DNA from: Blastomyces gilchristii SLH14081
Taxonomy: Eukaryota > Ascomycota > Eurotiomycetes > Onygenales > Ajellomycetaceae
Assembly: GCF_000003855.2 (NCBI RefSeq)
Contig: NW_003101681.1
Span: forward strand, 338,191 to 387,812
Length of the DNA: 49,622 nt
Direction: 5' to 3'
Shown: positions 1 to 12,006 of the stretch, piece by piece
Layout of the letters: every line of letters begins with the position of its first letter
Numbering within the stretch: position 1 is the first letter of the stretch
The notes under the pieces: model-generated
Told to the model about the DNA's origin: nothing
What the model saw: only the letters and a program-made list of their open reading frames with translations
Databases searched by the model: none
Made by a program: the position numbers and the translations under genes

Positions 1-888
1 ATGCCTGAATTCCAGTGCAGAATTCCTATTCAGAATGAGAATCTCTGAAAATCAGCAGTAGTATCTTTCTTAACACAACAATTCTATCTGAGAGAGATGA
101 AAAGTGAAATAAATTCATTCTTCATAATATTTCAGTTGAAATTTTTGACTGTGAAGAAGAAATGCTACTTCTCAAAAATGAATTAGAAGAATACAACTCT
201 ATTCAACTGAGAAAAGAGCCTGTATAGCTAAATTCAATTGAGTTCAGATAAAGCAGAAGAAATGCCTCTGTTCTAGTATATACAAAGATAATTGAACAGT
301 TAAAGATCTCTGAAGTAAGAGTAGTAGGTTTGAAAATAAGAGTTCATGAATACAAAGACTCAAGAATGAATCTCAAAGCTCAAACACAGTGTTCAAACTG
401 TCAAAGATATGAACACTTTGCAATCTCCTATTTCAGAGACTTAAAATGTGCATTCTGTGCCAGAGATCACAAAACTAGTGAGCATAAATGTGAAACATGC
501 TCAAAAAGAGATGAAATATATCAATATACTCTGCTTAAATGCTCTAATTACAAAGAAAAACATGCATCTAGCTCAAAAGAATGTATGTTTGCTTCAAGAA
601 CTCAAAAGAACTGAAGAAAAGACAAAGCTCAGAGTAAATCTAGAACTGAAGAGAATAGTCAAGCCAGTAAACTCACAACTGTAAGCTTAAAAAGAAGAAA
701 CTCTTAACTATCTAAGTCTTCAAACTTCAATTCTTCAGCTAAATGTAAACAGAATTTGAATTCTCAAACTTCTGTTAAGATTAGAGAATTGAGAAATGAC
801 TCTGATGATAAACTAGATATAATACAAGCAGTTGAGATTTCTACTTTTCAGAACAGTTATAATCTACTATCTGATGATAGTGATTAGA
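1..888 (+). pseudogene. LINE-1 ORF1 (gag-like RNA-binding protein), 3' part, decayed
   Basis: ORF1 proteins of Tad1-like LINEs bind the element RNA. The clearest stretch is 330-614, which holds cysteine knuckles: one from about 390 (CSNC, His four residues on, last Cys replaced by Tyr), a second near 448-492 (CAFC, H, C) and a third beginning CETC with later Cys at CSN and KEC. Three such knuckles at the C-terminus are usual for Tad-type ORF1. The N-terminal part at 1-230 matches the end of ORF1 in LINE-3 (49433-49592). A frame slip occurs between about 140 and 330. The frame ends at the TAG near 886, about 23 bases before the ORF2 ATG. Confidence 0.75.
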
Positions 889-910
889 TTCTACTCTACT
901 CTCTTTTAGT

Positions 911-3900
911 ATGAATATACAACAAAAATAATAAAAAAAGTTTAAAAACTCTTCAAAAATCACATTTATTTAAAATAATGTGAATAGAAACTCAAATTGC
1001 ATTTATTCTTGTCTTCAAATTATATTTGAATAAAAAGTTGATTTTATACTGCTTCAGAAGCTGAATTTTGATGCTGAGTAAAAATATGTCATTTCTCATT
1101 TCAGCTACTACTGCTTTTTATCTCAAAAGTCTGAGATAAAGTCAAGAGTAGTGATCTATGAAAGAAAGAGATCAAGATATCAATTTAATCTAAGATTTGA
1201 TATCATGTCTGACCCTGATATTCTGGTGAGTGACATTATAGAAAAAGAAAATGAGTTTGATACTATACAGTTTATAAATATCTATAATGAAAAGTCATTG
1301 AAGGAATATAACAATATCTGGACAATTGATAGAGAATTTCTGAACATAACTTCATCAAGAAACTCTATAATTGCAGGAGACTTCAATGCACATCATTTCT
1401 GATGAAATTCAGAATGCAAGAGAGCAGTGAGAGCTGATAATCTGATTGAATGAATCTTTGAGTATTCAATAGATTTGATTAATAAGTCTGATCAACAAAC
1501 ATTCTTTAGAAAAGATATGAAACAGAAGTCTATTATAGATCTAACCTTCATATCACAAAATCTAATGAAAAGAAGACTTGTAAACTGGTTTATTAATTCA
1601 AATGAGACATCAGGATCAGATCATAAGATTATTCAATTTGATATTGAACTGAGTGAAAAACAAATGAGTGAAAATCCTCTTCTCTCTAATCAGTATAACT
1701 TTGAAAAAGCTGATTGAAAAGCAGTTGAAGAAAGCATAAAACTGTTAAAATCTGAAAGACAGAATGAGCTATATTGAAATTCTGGTCAAGATATCTCAAA
1801 TGAAATGCTTGAGAATAGAGTGAAGCTTATTACATCTATTATTCTAACAAGTGTTAGAGATAATATTTCAAAGAGAAAATCTTCTGAGTATTCAAAACCT
1901 TGATGAAATGAGAATATCTCATCTAAAAGAAAAGAATTAGCTACTGCTAGAGGAGATTGAAAGAATGATGTAATATCTGATGAAGAGTTCAAAGCTGTCA
2001 GAAATGAATATTTTTCAGATATTAAAAGAGCTAAAACAGACTGCTGAAATAAATTTCTTGAAGAAGCATAAGAGAAGGAAGTTTTTAAAGCTTTTAACTA
2101 TACTAAAACAAGAAGTGTAGCAAAACTTCCAGCCTTAGAATATGAGTTTCAGAATAAATCATATGCAGCAAACTCTTTTGAGAAAAAATATCAAGCTTTT
2201 ATAAGAATTCTCTTTCAGAACTCATCAGATTCAGATTCAGATTCAGAGAAAGAGAATATATCACTTCTCAACTACATTGATGAAAATGACTGAGAATGGC
2301 CTGATCTTACACAAGATGAATTAGAGTCAGCTATCTTCTCAAGTTCTGTTAAAACTGCTGCAGGTCCTGATTCAATTAATCACTTGATTATTCAAAATAT
2401 ATATTCCTACTTAAAGAATGAATATTTTGAGCTCTTTTTCAATCTCTTGAAAAATGAATATCATTCTGAATGCTGGAGAGAAGTCACTGAAGTGATTCTT
2501 GCAAAATCTAATAGAAAAACTTCAATTCCTAAGTCATATAGAGTAATATCTCTATTGAACTGCCTAGGAAAGGTTTTAGAAAAGATAATAGCTACTCAAC
2601 TATCTTTTATAAGCTCTATAGATAATTCTCTTTTATTCAGTGAATAAATGAGAGATAGAAAACAGTGTTCTGCAATTGACACTGTTCTCTCAGTTATTTA
2701 TGATATTCAAATAGCAAAGTATGAGAGCCTGGTCTCAACTGCAGTTTTTATTGATATAAAAGAAGCATTTGATCATGTTTCAAAGTCAAAGTTAATTCAG
2801 ACATTGAAGATATTAAAACTGTCACTTTCTCTAATAAAATGAGTTAACTGTTTTATGTCTAAAAGAAGTATACAACTCTTCTTTGATGGAATGAAATAAG
2901 ACAAGACTGAGATAAAAATAGAAGTATCACAGAAATCTTCAATCTCACTTATTTTATTTGCAATATACACTGCATATCTATTCAAAAATAGAAATATGAG
3001 AATAGTGCAATCTTCAAGTTATATGAATGATATTGATCTAGTCTACAGCTCAAAAACTATCAAAGAGAATTTAAAAGTAATTGAAGAAGCTGTAAAGAAA
3101 ATCTTTGTTAGAGCAGATATCAATTAAATTTAATTTAATATGAATAAAACTGAGTTAATTCATTTCTTTTCTAGATTTAATGAGAAAGAACTATCTCTAA
3201 CTCTTTTAAATAGAGAGATTAAACCCAGTGTAAATGTCAAATGATTAGAAGTATGATTAAACTCCAAGTTGAATTTTAAATATCACATTTAACAAAGAAC
3301 TGTCAAGGCAGAAAGACTATTGAATAACATAATCAGACTATCAAATACAGAGAGAGGTCTATCCTTCCAGGCTATGAGACAGTTATATATAGCCTGTATT
3401 ACATCAGTAGCTGATTATGAAGTTCAAGTTTGATAGAATAATCAAGGGAATTTCACTGAACTCTTTCAAAGTCTGTAAAACAGAGCCTTAAGAAGAATTC
3501 TGAAAGTATTCAAATCATCTTCTATTAAAGCAATGAAAATTGAAGCTTTGATTCCTTCTTCTGCTATTAGATTTGAAAAGGCCTGTATGAACTATGCTCT
3601 GAGAGTTGTAAAGATGAGCTTAAATCATATAATCAGAGAAAGAGTCTCTTCTTCATTTTCATTAATTAACTCTGGAAATGAACTGGATTGAAATAGATTT
3701 CTTGATTGAAATGAAAATAATTCTTTAAAGAAAATGTCTTCTCAACTGTACAGACTATGCTCTCTGATTAAAAATCAATTTTCTTCTTTAAATGTTGAAA
3801 AAGTTGATCATGAGAAGTTATCTCTCTGGAGAGAAAAGCTTGAATCTCTTATAGACTTATAAATAAGTGAACTATCAAAAGAGAAAGAATATGAACAGGA

Positions 3901-4873
3901 TTTGAAGAGAATTTTTACAATCAATATAAAAGACTCTATTCTGATTTATTCAGATGACTCAAAAAATGAGAACTTGAATAGATTAGGCGCAGGCATTGCT
4001 TATACTGAAGATAATATCAATTTTATCTCAGATTTCTGAAATCTAGGCTCTGAATGTGAAGTCTTTGATGCTGAACTATTTGTAATAGTGAAAGCTTTCA
4101 AACTCATTGAAATAAAATCTCATAAAAGAGGAAATTGTTTGAAAGAGGCATGAATATTCTCTGATAGTCAAGCTGCTTTAAAAAGACTTAGAAATAGTCA
4201 GATTCATAATGATCAAATGAATCTTGAACTGATCTTAAACTCTGTTTTGAAAATTCAAAAGAGAAGAATATTAAAGCTGATAATTCATCTGCACTGAGTT
4301 CCTGCTCATATGAATATTCATGGCAATGAATTGACTAATTCAGCTGTAAAAAAGAGTGCAGAATTAAGCAGATCTATTCAAAAAATTGTGTCCTGGTCTT
4401 TTATACAGAGAAAAATAAAAGAATCTTGTTTAGACAAGTGGAATGAAAGCTGACAGAAACAAAAGAAGAGTATACATTATTCAAGATTTGAAATAAAACC
4501 CAAGTGGAAATCTTGTTTAATTAAATGTAAAAAGAAAATATTCTCATCTATAATACAGCTGAAACTAGAACATGGCTATTTCAAATCTTATATACAAAGA
4601 TTTGATGATAGATTTGACTTAATAGAATGCTCATTCTGCAATACAAATGAGAATTCTGAGTATATTATAATGCACTGTGCATTATACAATAGTCTCAGAG
4701 CCAGATTGAAAGAGAAGTATAATCTAAATCAATTAAATATGAGATTCTTATTCTCAACTGAGACAGGAATTAAATACTTAATAGACTTTCTATCAGAAAC
4801 TCAAGCAGCTACAAGAAAATGACTAAATTCAGAATTATCTGAATATGAAGAGGAGGAAATCAACCAGATATAG
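911..4873 (+). pseudogene. LINE-1 ORF2: EEP endonuclease, reverse transcriptase, RNase H, decayed
   Basis: From the ATG at 911 to the TAG at 4871-4873 is exactly 1321 codons in one frame, broken only by stops that C:G to T:A changes would create. Domains in order are: EEP endonuclease (GDFNAHH at about 1375-1395, SIIDLTF, then SGSDHKII near 1612-1635); reverse transcriptase (YRVISLLNCLGKVLEKII at about 2540-2590, FIDIKEAFDHVS near 2750-2785); RNase H (YSDDS at about 3948, AELFVIVKA, FSDSQAALK near 4158-4185, VPAHMNIHGNE); and a C-terminal knuckle CSFC...H...C at about 4633-4680. The RT catalytic box reads YMND at 3020-3031 where YxDD is expected, so the enzyme would be inactive even without the stops. 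Confidence 0.9.
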
Positions 4874-5245
4874 TCTGTTAAAACAGCTATATACTATCTT
4901 TTAATAATTTGTTTTGTTACAGTCTTTCTTTATTTTATCTTTTTCTTTCAATTTCTTTCTGTATATCTATTTAATGTGTCTATCTTTAAGACTGTGTTCT
5001 CTTTTCCTTTGTCATGATATTGTCAAATGATTTCAAAGTATGAGACAATGTTAAAACACTGCAATTTGTAAACAGTTTTTATATTCTGAGCTGGAATTTT
5101 CTGATTTTGCATATCTGAAATTGATGAATGTATAATAGTTAACTTTACAGATATAGGAAAAACCCTGAGAACTAAAAGTTCTCAGGTAGATGTCATAGTC
5201 TCTGACTGCATACATCTATAATTGAAGAATAATAATAATAATAAT
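4874..5245 (+). other. LINE-1 3' UTR with hairpin and (AAT)n tail
   Basis: The untranslated region holds a perfect 10-bp inverted repeat (CCTGAGAACT, 5164-5173; AGTTCTCAGG, 5177-5186) with a 3-base loop. The same hairpin is intact in LINE-2. The element ends in (AAT)n at 5228-5245. Such 3' structures are commonly recognised by the LINE reverse transcriptase; that role here is inferred. Confidence 0.75.
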
Positions 5246-8000
5246 CATCTCATAGTCTTGTAGACTTGCTCACTAGATATTTTATCAGCATATTGCTCAA
5301 GATTCTGTTCCAGTGTTTCATCTTTTCATTCATTCATGAATGATATGACATTGTTCTACAATGTCTTGTCTGTAACTGGCTCATGAAATGCCTCATCACT
5401 TCTTCTATGAGATTCACATCATTATCAGTTAGAATCTCACGCGGCATTTCATAGTTGACATAGATCTTATCATGTAGGAACTTCATCATCACCTTCTCTG
5501 TCACCTCTGGAACTGCTTTCGTGACTGGCCAGTTAGTAGCATAATCAATAGCAGTGATTATTCATTGCTTTTCATTTGATGTTCATGGTAATATGTCTAT
5601 GAGGTTCACTCTTCATCATTTAAACAGTTGTATTATACACTTCATCTGATGTTATACTTTCTCATGTTCTAACCCTTTCTTAGATTCTTTCACAACCTGG
5701 CAATTCAGACACTCATGAGTGTATGTCTGAATATTCTCAGTCATGCTTGACCAGTATACTCTTGATTCAAGTACACTCATGAGTTCAGGGCTTTCTAAGT
5801 GACTGAATTCTTTGTGCATGTGAGTCATCAAGTCACATTTAAATAAAGATTCTAGATAGAGAGCTTCTATGTATTCTAGATCACAGTAAAGCACAATATC
5901 ATTTTTCAATTTTCTTAGCTTAAAGTTTGAAAGCATCTCTTCTACTACTCTTGTGAGACACTTATTATCTGACATCTTGTCATTCTCTAAGCAAGAGATC
6001 ATGATGTTCATTCATTCTGATTCCTTGCATTCTCTCAGTGTGTTTAATATGAATATCTCTTGTACCTGGTTTGCAGAACTCTTATCTATGAAATTGAGTC
6101 TGTGACTGATTGCATCAGATATTATAGTGTTCAATCTCTTTCAGTATTTGATATGAAGATTATACACTTAGAACTTCAAGATTCAATGTACTAAGCATTT
6201 GAAAGATTTTATCATTAATTATAGATAGATGAGACTTTGATGATCTGTGATCACTGTTGTTATATATCTGTTATTAATATATCTATTTCATAACACCAGT
6301 GTGTGCTTGATCACTAGCAATTTCTTTTCATACACTGAGTAATTGAGCTCAGCATCTGATAGTTTCCTATTATTATATATCACTGAGTGCAGCTTGTCAT
6401 TCTTACTCATCTGTAGAAGAGTGTTTCTGATAGCTCATTTGAATATGTCTGTCTTAATGTAGAAATGTTTATCACAATCTGATTGAATAAGCACTGAGAA
6501 TGTTATTATACATTTTCTCAGTGTGAGAAAAGCCTCTTCACACACAGCATTTCAGATGATTGAATGAAACTTCTTCTTTCATAGATTTGCATTCATTTCT
6601 CTTAAGAGATCTGAGAGTGATATAGATATTCATGTAAAATCCTTGATGAATCTGCAGTAATATGAGACTAACTTAAGAAACTGTTATACATGATATACAT
6701 TTCTCAGCTGCAGTCAATTTACTATGATATTTAATTTCTCTGAAATGAGATGTATACAGTCATCACTCACTACATATTCTATGAACTTCAACTCTTTCAT
6801 TTCAAACACACACTTAGTTGATTTAATATAGAGCTTATGCTCTGTCAGAGTTATAAGCACTTTATTAACATACTTCAGATATTTGTTATATGAGTTTGAA
6901 AAGACTAGAATGTTATCAAGATATACAAGGTATGAGATTTCATTCTGTTCATGAAGAATTGTATTCATCATTATTTGAAAGATGACAGATGCATTTGTCA
7001 GACTGAATGACATTGCCAGGAATTCAAACTTCTCTCATTGTATATTAAACATAGTTTACAGAACTGACAGTTCATCTACACAGATCTGCTAGTATTCTGA
7101 GAGAAGATTGATCTTTGATAGATATCAGGTGTTTTCAACTGTATTCAACTGTTATTGAATCTGTGACAGTGAATATTCATTCTTGATCATAAGCTTGTTA
7201 AGTGCTTGATAATTAATACACATTCATCACTTCTCATTCATCTTTTTCATGAATAGAACTGAAAAGCCTCACATGCTTGATAAGAGTTGTATAAGATTAT
7301 ATTCTAGAAGATCTGTGATCTGATGCTTCTGTTCTTCAAGATGTGTTTGTGACAGAGAATATGCATTCTGATTGACTGGTTTTACATTCTCTGTGTTAAT
7401 CTTATGTACAAATCCTTGTTTCAGCAGCAATTTCAGTGAAAGATCTGTTTGAAAGATCTTCTCATACTTCTTCAGAAGCTTCTTCATACACTTGTTCTCT
7501 CATATATCTTTTATCTTGGTTTTCTCTGCTTCTGAGTCCTGTATAACATACAGAATGCTTTTAAATGAGGTCTTGCAAATCATTCTTTGTGCTTGTTAAT
7601 ATGTAAGCAGATTTAATCCTTCTATATCAGAGGCATGGAATGTCCTTCTTATATCAGTTGATAGAATTGTATGAACTGTTTTCTTTCTATTAATCAACTG
7701 CATATAGCATGTACATCATTGAATCTGTGAATTGAACCTTTGAAATCAATTGAGTCTGAGAATAAGTTCATATTTCATGTTCTGCAGCTCTCGCGCTCAA
7801 ATATAACAAGATCATTCTCTGAAGTGCAAGGAAACTCTTACTCTTGCCGATGATATCAAATATCAGTTATCAGATAATCTTATACATCAGGAATTCTTCA
7901 CTCAGCAGATCTCTTTCAATCTTTGAATTATATAATTATTAATATATTGTATAGAAGCTTCTGTATCTGCTAACACTTTTACAGCCATCTCTCAACTCTT
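5246..8000 (-). pseudogene. Gypsy A1 pol: protease, RT, RNase H, integrase, decayed
   Basis: Polyprotein region copying RNA to DNA and integrating it. Read right to left: a protease-like remnant (LADTEAS at about 7960-7985, where Gypsy proteases have DTGAS); RT N-terminus at 7487-7269; RT core at 7013-6714 with FSLTNAS and the catalytic box YLDN (6912-6923) in place of YLDD; RNase H at about 6600-6250 with VYEKKLLVIKH; and integrase at 6011-5250 with an HHCC zinc domain (H at HMHKEFSH, CLNC at about 5697) and a DDE core (ITAIDYATNWP near 5540, LTDNDVN near 5420). TGA replaces TGG at many Trp positions. The left edge is cut by LINE-1. Confidence 0.88.
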
Positions 8001-9896
8001 ATTCAAGTATCTCTTATACATTAACATTTCAGGTCTCAAGGCATTGAGATGAGTGTTCACTTTATCATTCTCATTCACATCTCATTCAGAAGTCTGCTTC
8101 TTCTTTACATTTACAGAATTCAGAGAGTCATCTAACACAGACATCTCTTTCACTTTAAAGACTTTTCATAGAATATCAGTGAGTGTCTTCAAGCTCACTG
8201 ATTCTGCTAGTTTTTTGACTTTCTTATTTCTCTTGACTATGCATGCTGAGTGCAATCTTTTATATCATGATTTTAACATTCACAGTTGAAGCAAGCTTGA
8301 TGCTTGCAATATTAAGATTTTCACTCAGAGAATTTCTTTTTCAGAAGATTCAGTGCTTTAGCAATGACATTGAGATCTAGATTCATCACATTCAGATATA
8401 TAACTTGTATTATAGAAGTCTGATTACTTATTCTTCACTGAGATATACTTAATTGCAGTATTTTCTGTTATAATTGACTTATTTATTTCTGTACAATGAG
8501 AATGTTATATACTTCTTTCACTGTGTCTGATTATGAGATTAAGCATTTTCATTTCACTCTTAACTTGAGTGTAAGATCATGAATGAAGATCTGTAAATAG
8601 AAAGATATTGAAAGCTCTTCATTTAACATGAGATAGTGTAAGCTGAAGTGTGTGAAATATAATGTAAGATCACTCACTTATCTACACTCAGTGAAGTGTT
8701 TATAATACTTATCTTATATATTCACTTTCTCAAAGTTGTGCAAGATTCATTTGAAAAACTCATTTCATATTTATGAGAATGAATATCACTCTGAATCTGT
8801 GAGATTCATTTTTTTATCAGTTATTTATAATGACTTCACTTTTTCATGTAGAAACACAGCAGATCTTAAGACTTATTAAAATTTCATTAACTATCTATCT
8901 GTGAGTTCATGTTTGATTTGATAATATGATTACATCTGACTTAGTCAGCTAATTACAGCATCATTTTTTCAGTCATCATTGAAGCTTGATAGCTTCAGCA
9001 GATCTCTCAGCTTGATATATTTCATGCTCAGATTCTCATTCTATGCAGTGATCTCTGATGATGTGTACACTTCTGAAGAGGTTGTGAACAATCATGATGA
9101 GATCTTCAGATTCAGTATAGTCATCTGTCTGTATAACTGTTTAATCTCTTACTGCAGATCTAAGATCTGGTTTTCTCTATTCTTATTGATGATGATGATT
9201 GTGTTGATGAAGCTCTTCATAGTGAATACTTAATCTACAGCAAATGTCAATTATTGTTTGACTTTTGTCTCAGCCTGTCACTGCATACATAAGACCTCAA
9301 TCTCATTTAGAATTCTTGTACATGTACAGAGCTTCAATTCTGATTCAGCAGTTTCAGCTGCTTTTCTTACTGCTTTAAGTAAACTCTCTAAGAGGTTCTG
9401 CATATCTTTCAGTTCAGGTAGCAGAGAAGAATGTTGTTTATATCAGCTAGAGAAGATATTCATTTCAGTGGTTTCTCATTGATTGTATGATGTCAATCAT
9501 TATATCACTGTGTTATTATATCAGTATATCATTCTATCACTATATTGTTATATTGCTATATCATTATATGATTTCTGTTATCATCATATGACTCTGATGA
9601 TGATCACTTCCTCTTTTATCTCTTTGAATGAAGAGCAGTCTTCTTTGAATCTAGTTCACTGCTCTTATCCCTTTTCTCACCTCTTATTCATTTGTATACA
9701 TGGCATTCACCTGGGTGTGAAGTTTTTTCTCAACAAGCAAAGCAGTATCAATCAGATGCTCTTCTGCTCACTGCTCTTCATATGCTATCTTTTTAAGATG
9801 TTCTAGGATCACACTGACATGATAACTATGAATCACTTCATAGACAGAATTATCACACCCTGGAGGAGCCTGTGCTTCTCACCAGTTTTTAGACAT
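8001..9896 (-). pseudogene. Gypsy A1 gag with CCHC knuckle, decayed
   Basis: The ATG at 9896-9894 opens MSKNW, which is the same in A2 and A3. It lies only about nine bases from the LTR, so the leader is very short. The C-terminal part holds a nucleocapsid knuckle at 8252-8293 (minus strand: C-x2-C-x4-H-x4-C). The middle part, best seen in A3 at 47590-47901, is a heptad-rich helical segment. Numerous stops break the frame. An AT-rich run near 9503-9580 is a copy-variable tandem repeat shared with A2 and A3. Confidence 0.75.
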
Positions 9897-9905
9897 GCTA
9901 CCAGA

Positions 9906-10079
9906 TGTGATTCAAAGATTGCTTGCCAGCATATGATTACAGGTGTACACCGGCTTCTTATATATTGTAATATTGTACACTAAATTAATTAGTGGCCGCT
10001 ATAGCCCCCTTTACACTCGTAAGCTAGTTCGGAAGCGGCCGCGTTATTATCCGACGGTCGTACGTTCTTCCGAACCACA
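9906..10079 (-). repeat. Gypsy A1 5' LTR, 174 bp
   Basis: The LTR has 8-bp inverted ends TGTGRTTC/GAAYCACA. It is the best-preserved copy of this LTR: it keeps a NotI-like GCGGCCGC and several CpG sites that are mutated in others. It is 7 bp longer than the 167-bp copies because of a small local duplication near 9960-9985. Gag starts about nine bases beyond its inner edge. Confidence 0.88.
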
Positions 10080-11631
10080 TGAATAGTATAATCAGACTAT
10101 CAAATACTGAGAGAGGTCTATTCTTTCAGACTATGAGATAATTATACATAGCCTGTATTATCTCAGTAGCTGATTATAAAGTTCAAGTTTGATAAAACAA
10201 TCAAGATAACTTCACTGAACTCTTTCAAAGTCTACAAAACAGAGCTTTGAGAAGAATTCTGAAAGTATTCAAATCATCTTTTATTATAACAATGAAAATT
10301 GAAGCTTCAATTCCATCTTCTGCTATTCAATTTGAAAAGAACTGTATAAACTATGCTCTGAGAGTCATGAAGATGAGCTTAAATCATATAATCAGAGAAA
10401 GAGTCTCTTCTTCATTTTTATCAGTTAACTCAGAAAATGAACTGAATTGAAATAGATTTCTTAATTGAAATGAGAATAATGCTTTAAAGAAAATGCTCTC
10501 TCAACTGTATAGACTATGTTCACTTATTAAGAATCAATTTTCTTCATTAAATGTTGAGAAAATTGATCATGAGAAGATATCTCTCTGAAGAGAAAAGCTG
10601 AAATCTCTCATAGACTTACAAATAAGTGAACTATCTAAAGAGAGAGAATATGAACAGCATTTGAAGAAGATCTCTATAATCAATATAAAGACTCTATTCT
10701 GATTTACTCAGAGGGCTCAAAAAATAAGAATTTGAATAGATTAGACACAGACATTGCTTATACTGAGAATAATATCAATTTTATCTCAGATTTCTGAAAT
10801 TTAGACTGTGAATCTGAAGTCTTTGATACTGAACCATTTATAATAGTGAAAGCTTTCAAACTCATTGAAATAAAATTTCATAAAAGAGAGAATAGTTTGA
10901 AAGAGACATGAATATTCTCTGATAGTCAAGCTGCTTTAAAAAGACTTAGAAATAGTCAGATTCATAATGATCAAATGAATCTTGAACTGATTTTAAACTC
11001 TGTTTTAAAAATTCAAAAGAGAAGAACATCAAAACTGATAATTCATCTGCGTTGAGTTCCTACTCATATGAATATTTATGACAATGAATTGACTGATTCA
11101 GCTGTAAAAAAGAATTCAGAATTAAGCAGATCTATTTAAAAAACAGTGTTCTGATCTTTTATAAAGAGAAAGATAAAAGAATCTTGTTTAAATAAGTGAA
11201 ATGAAAGCTGACAGAAACAAAAGAAGAGCATACATTATTCAAGATTTAAGACAAAATCAAAGTGAAAATCTTGTTCAATTAAATGTAAAAAGAAAATATT
11301 CTCATCTATAATTCAGCTGAAACTGAGACATGGTTATTTCAAATTCTATATACAAAGATTTGATGACAGATTTGATTCAACAGAGTGCTTATTCTGTAAT
11401 ATGAATGAAAATTCTGAGTATATTGTGATACATTGTGCATTATACAATAGTCTCAGAGTCAGATTAAAGAAGAAGTATAATTTAAATCAATTAAATATGA
11501 GGTTCTTATTCTCAACTGAGACAGGAATTAAATACTTAATAGACTTTCTTTCAGAAACTCAAGCAGCTATAAGAAAATGACTAAATTCAGAATTATCTGA
11601 ATATGAAGAGGAGGAAATCAATCAGATATAG
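10080..11631 (+). pseudogene. LINE-2 ORF2 C-terminal part (RNase H and CCHC), decayed
   Basis: Matches LINE-1 ORF2 from about residue 804 to its stop (TAG at 11629-11631). RNase H landmarks remain (FSDSQAALKRLRNS near 10917-10960, then VPTHMN), as does the C-terminal knuckle near 11388-11435. There are more stops than in LINE-1 and one apparent base loss near 10685, so this copy is older or more heavily mutated. Confidence 0.85.
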
Positions 11632-12006
11632 TCTGTTAAAACAGCTATATACTATCTTTTAATAATTTGTTTTGTTACAGTCTCTCTTTACTTTATCTTT
11701 TTCTTTCAATTTCTTTCTATCTATCTATTTAATGTGTCTATCTTTAAGACTGTGTTCTCTTTTCCTTTGTCATGATATTGTCAAATGATTTCAAAGTATC
11801 AGAAGATGTTAAAACACTGCAATTTGTAAACAGTTTTTGTATTCTGAGCTGGAATTTTCTGATTTTGCATATCTGAAATTGATGAATGTATAATAGTTAA
11901 CTTTACAGATATAGGAAAAACCCTGAGAACTAAAAGTTCTCAGGTAGATGTCATAGTCTCTGACTGCATACATCTATAATTGAAGAATAATAATAATAAT
12001 AATAAT
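11632..12006 (+). other. LINE-2 3' UTR with conserved hairpin and (AAT)n tail
   Basis: Same layout as LINE-1. The 10-bp stem CCTGAGAACT (11922-11931) and AGTTCTCAGG (11935-11944) is unchanged in both copies although neighbouring sequence differs. The tail occupies 11986-12006. Confidence 0.75.

Larger units (their letters stand above)
1..5245 (+). mobile_element. LINE-1: Tad1-like non-LTR retrotransposon, 5' end outside window, decayed
   Basis: The visible order is the rest of ORF1 with CCHC knuckles, ORF2 (EEP endonuclease, reverse transcriptase, RNase H, C-terminal CCHC), a 3' UTR of about 370 bases and an (AAT)n tail. This is the architecture of fungal Tad1-clade LINEs, which insert by target-primed reverse transcription. 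Base 1 aligns to 49433 in LINE-3, so about 240 ORF1 codons and the 5' UTR are missing. Directly after the tail the sequence is integrase-side sequence of Gypsy A1, matching A3 from about 43171, so LINE-1 appears to have landed in A1. Many in-frame TGA, TAA and TAG codons show it is dead. Confidence 0.9.
5246..10079 (-). mobile_element. Gypsy A copy A1, 5' LTR to integrase, decayed
   Basis: Ty3/Gypsy LTR retrotransposon on the minus strand. From right to left: 5' LTR (9906-10079), gag, protease, reverse transcriptase, RNase H and integrase. Its post-pol region and 3' LTR are not in the window because LINE-1 lies at its left edge. The right edge of the LTR abuts LINE-2 at the base matching 3321 in LINE-1, so A1 probably inserted into LINE-2 and displaced its 5' part to the left of the window. 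It aligns along its whole length with A2 and A3. Confidence 0.88.
10080..12006 (+). mobile_element. LINE-2: 3' part of the Tad1-like LINE, decayed
   Basis: Collinear with LINE-1 3321-5245 (1927 against 1925 bases), from the end of the RT through RNase H, the C-terminal knuckle, the 3' UTR and the (AAT)n tail at 11986-12006. Its left edge is exactly the outer end of the A1 LTR, which suggests a full LINE interrupted by A1 rather than ordinary 5' truncation. Right of the tail is Gypsy F sequence. Confidence 0.88.

Noticed and set aside
911..4873. TGA as a reassigned Trp codon, since many frames become long if TGA is read as Trp
   Set aside because: TAA and TAG stops occur in the same frames, some TGG remains, catalytic Asp codons are changed to Asn, and the non-coding MITEs, SINE-1 and LTRs show the same C:G to T:A changes. 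Decay explains it better.
5220..5245. Short AAT arrays (also 11986-12006, 20025-20043, 31209-31230) as plain microsatellites
   Set aside because: Each sits exactly at the 3' end of a LINE or SINE and, in the SINEs, directly before the target duplication.
8979..9806. Plus-strand open stretches with hydrophobic character (also 47420-48225)
   Set aside because: They are antisense to the helical gag segment of Gypsy A; the charged sense frame carries the gag ATG and knuckle.
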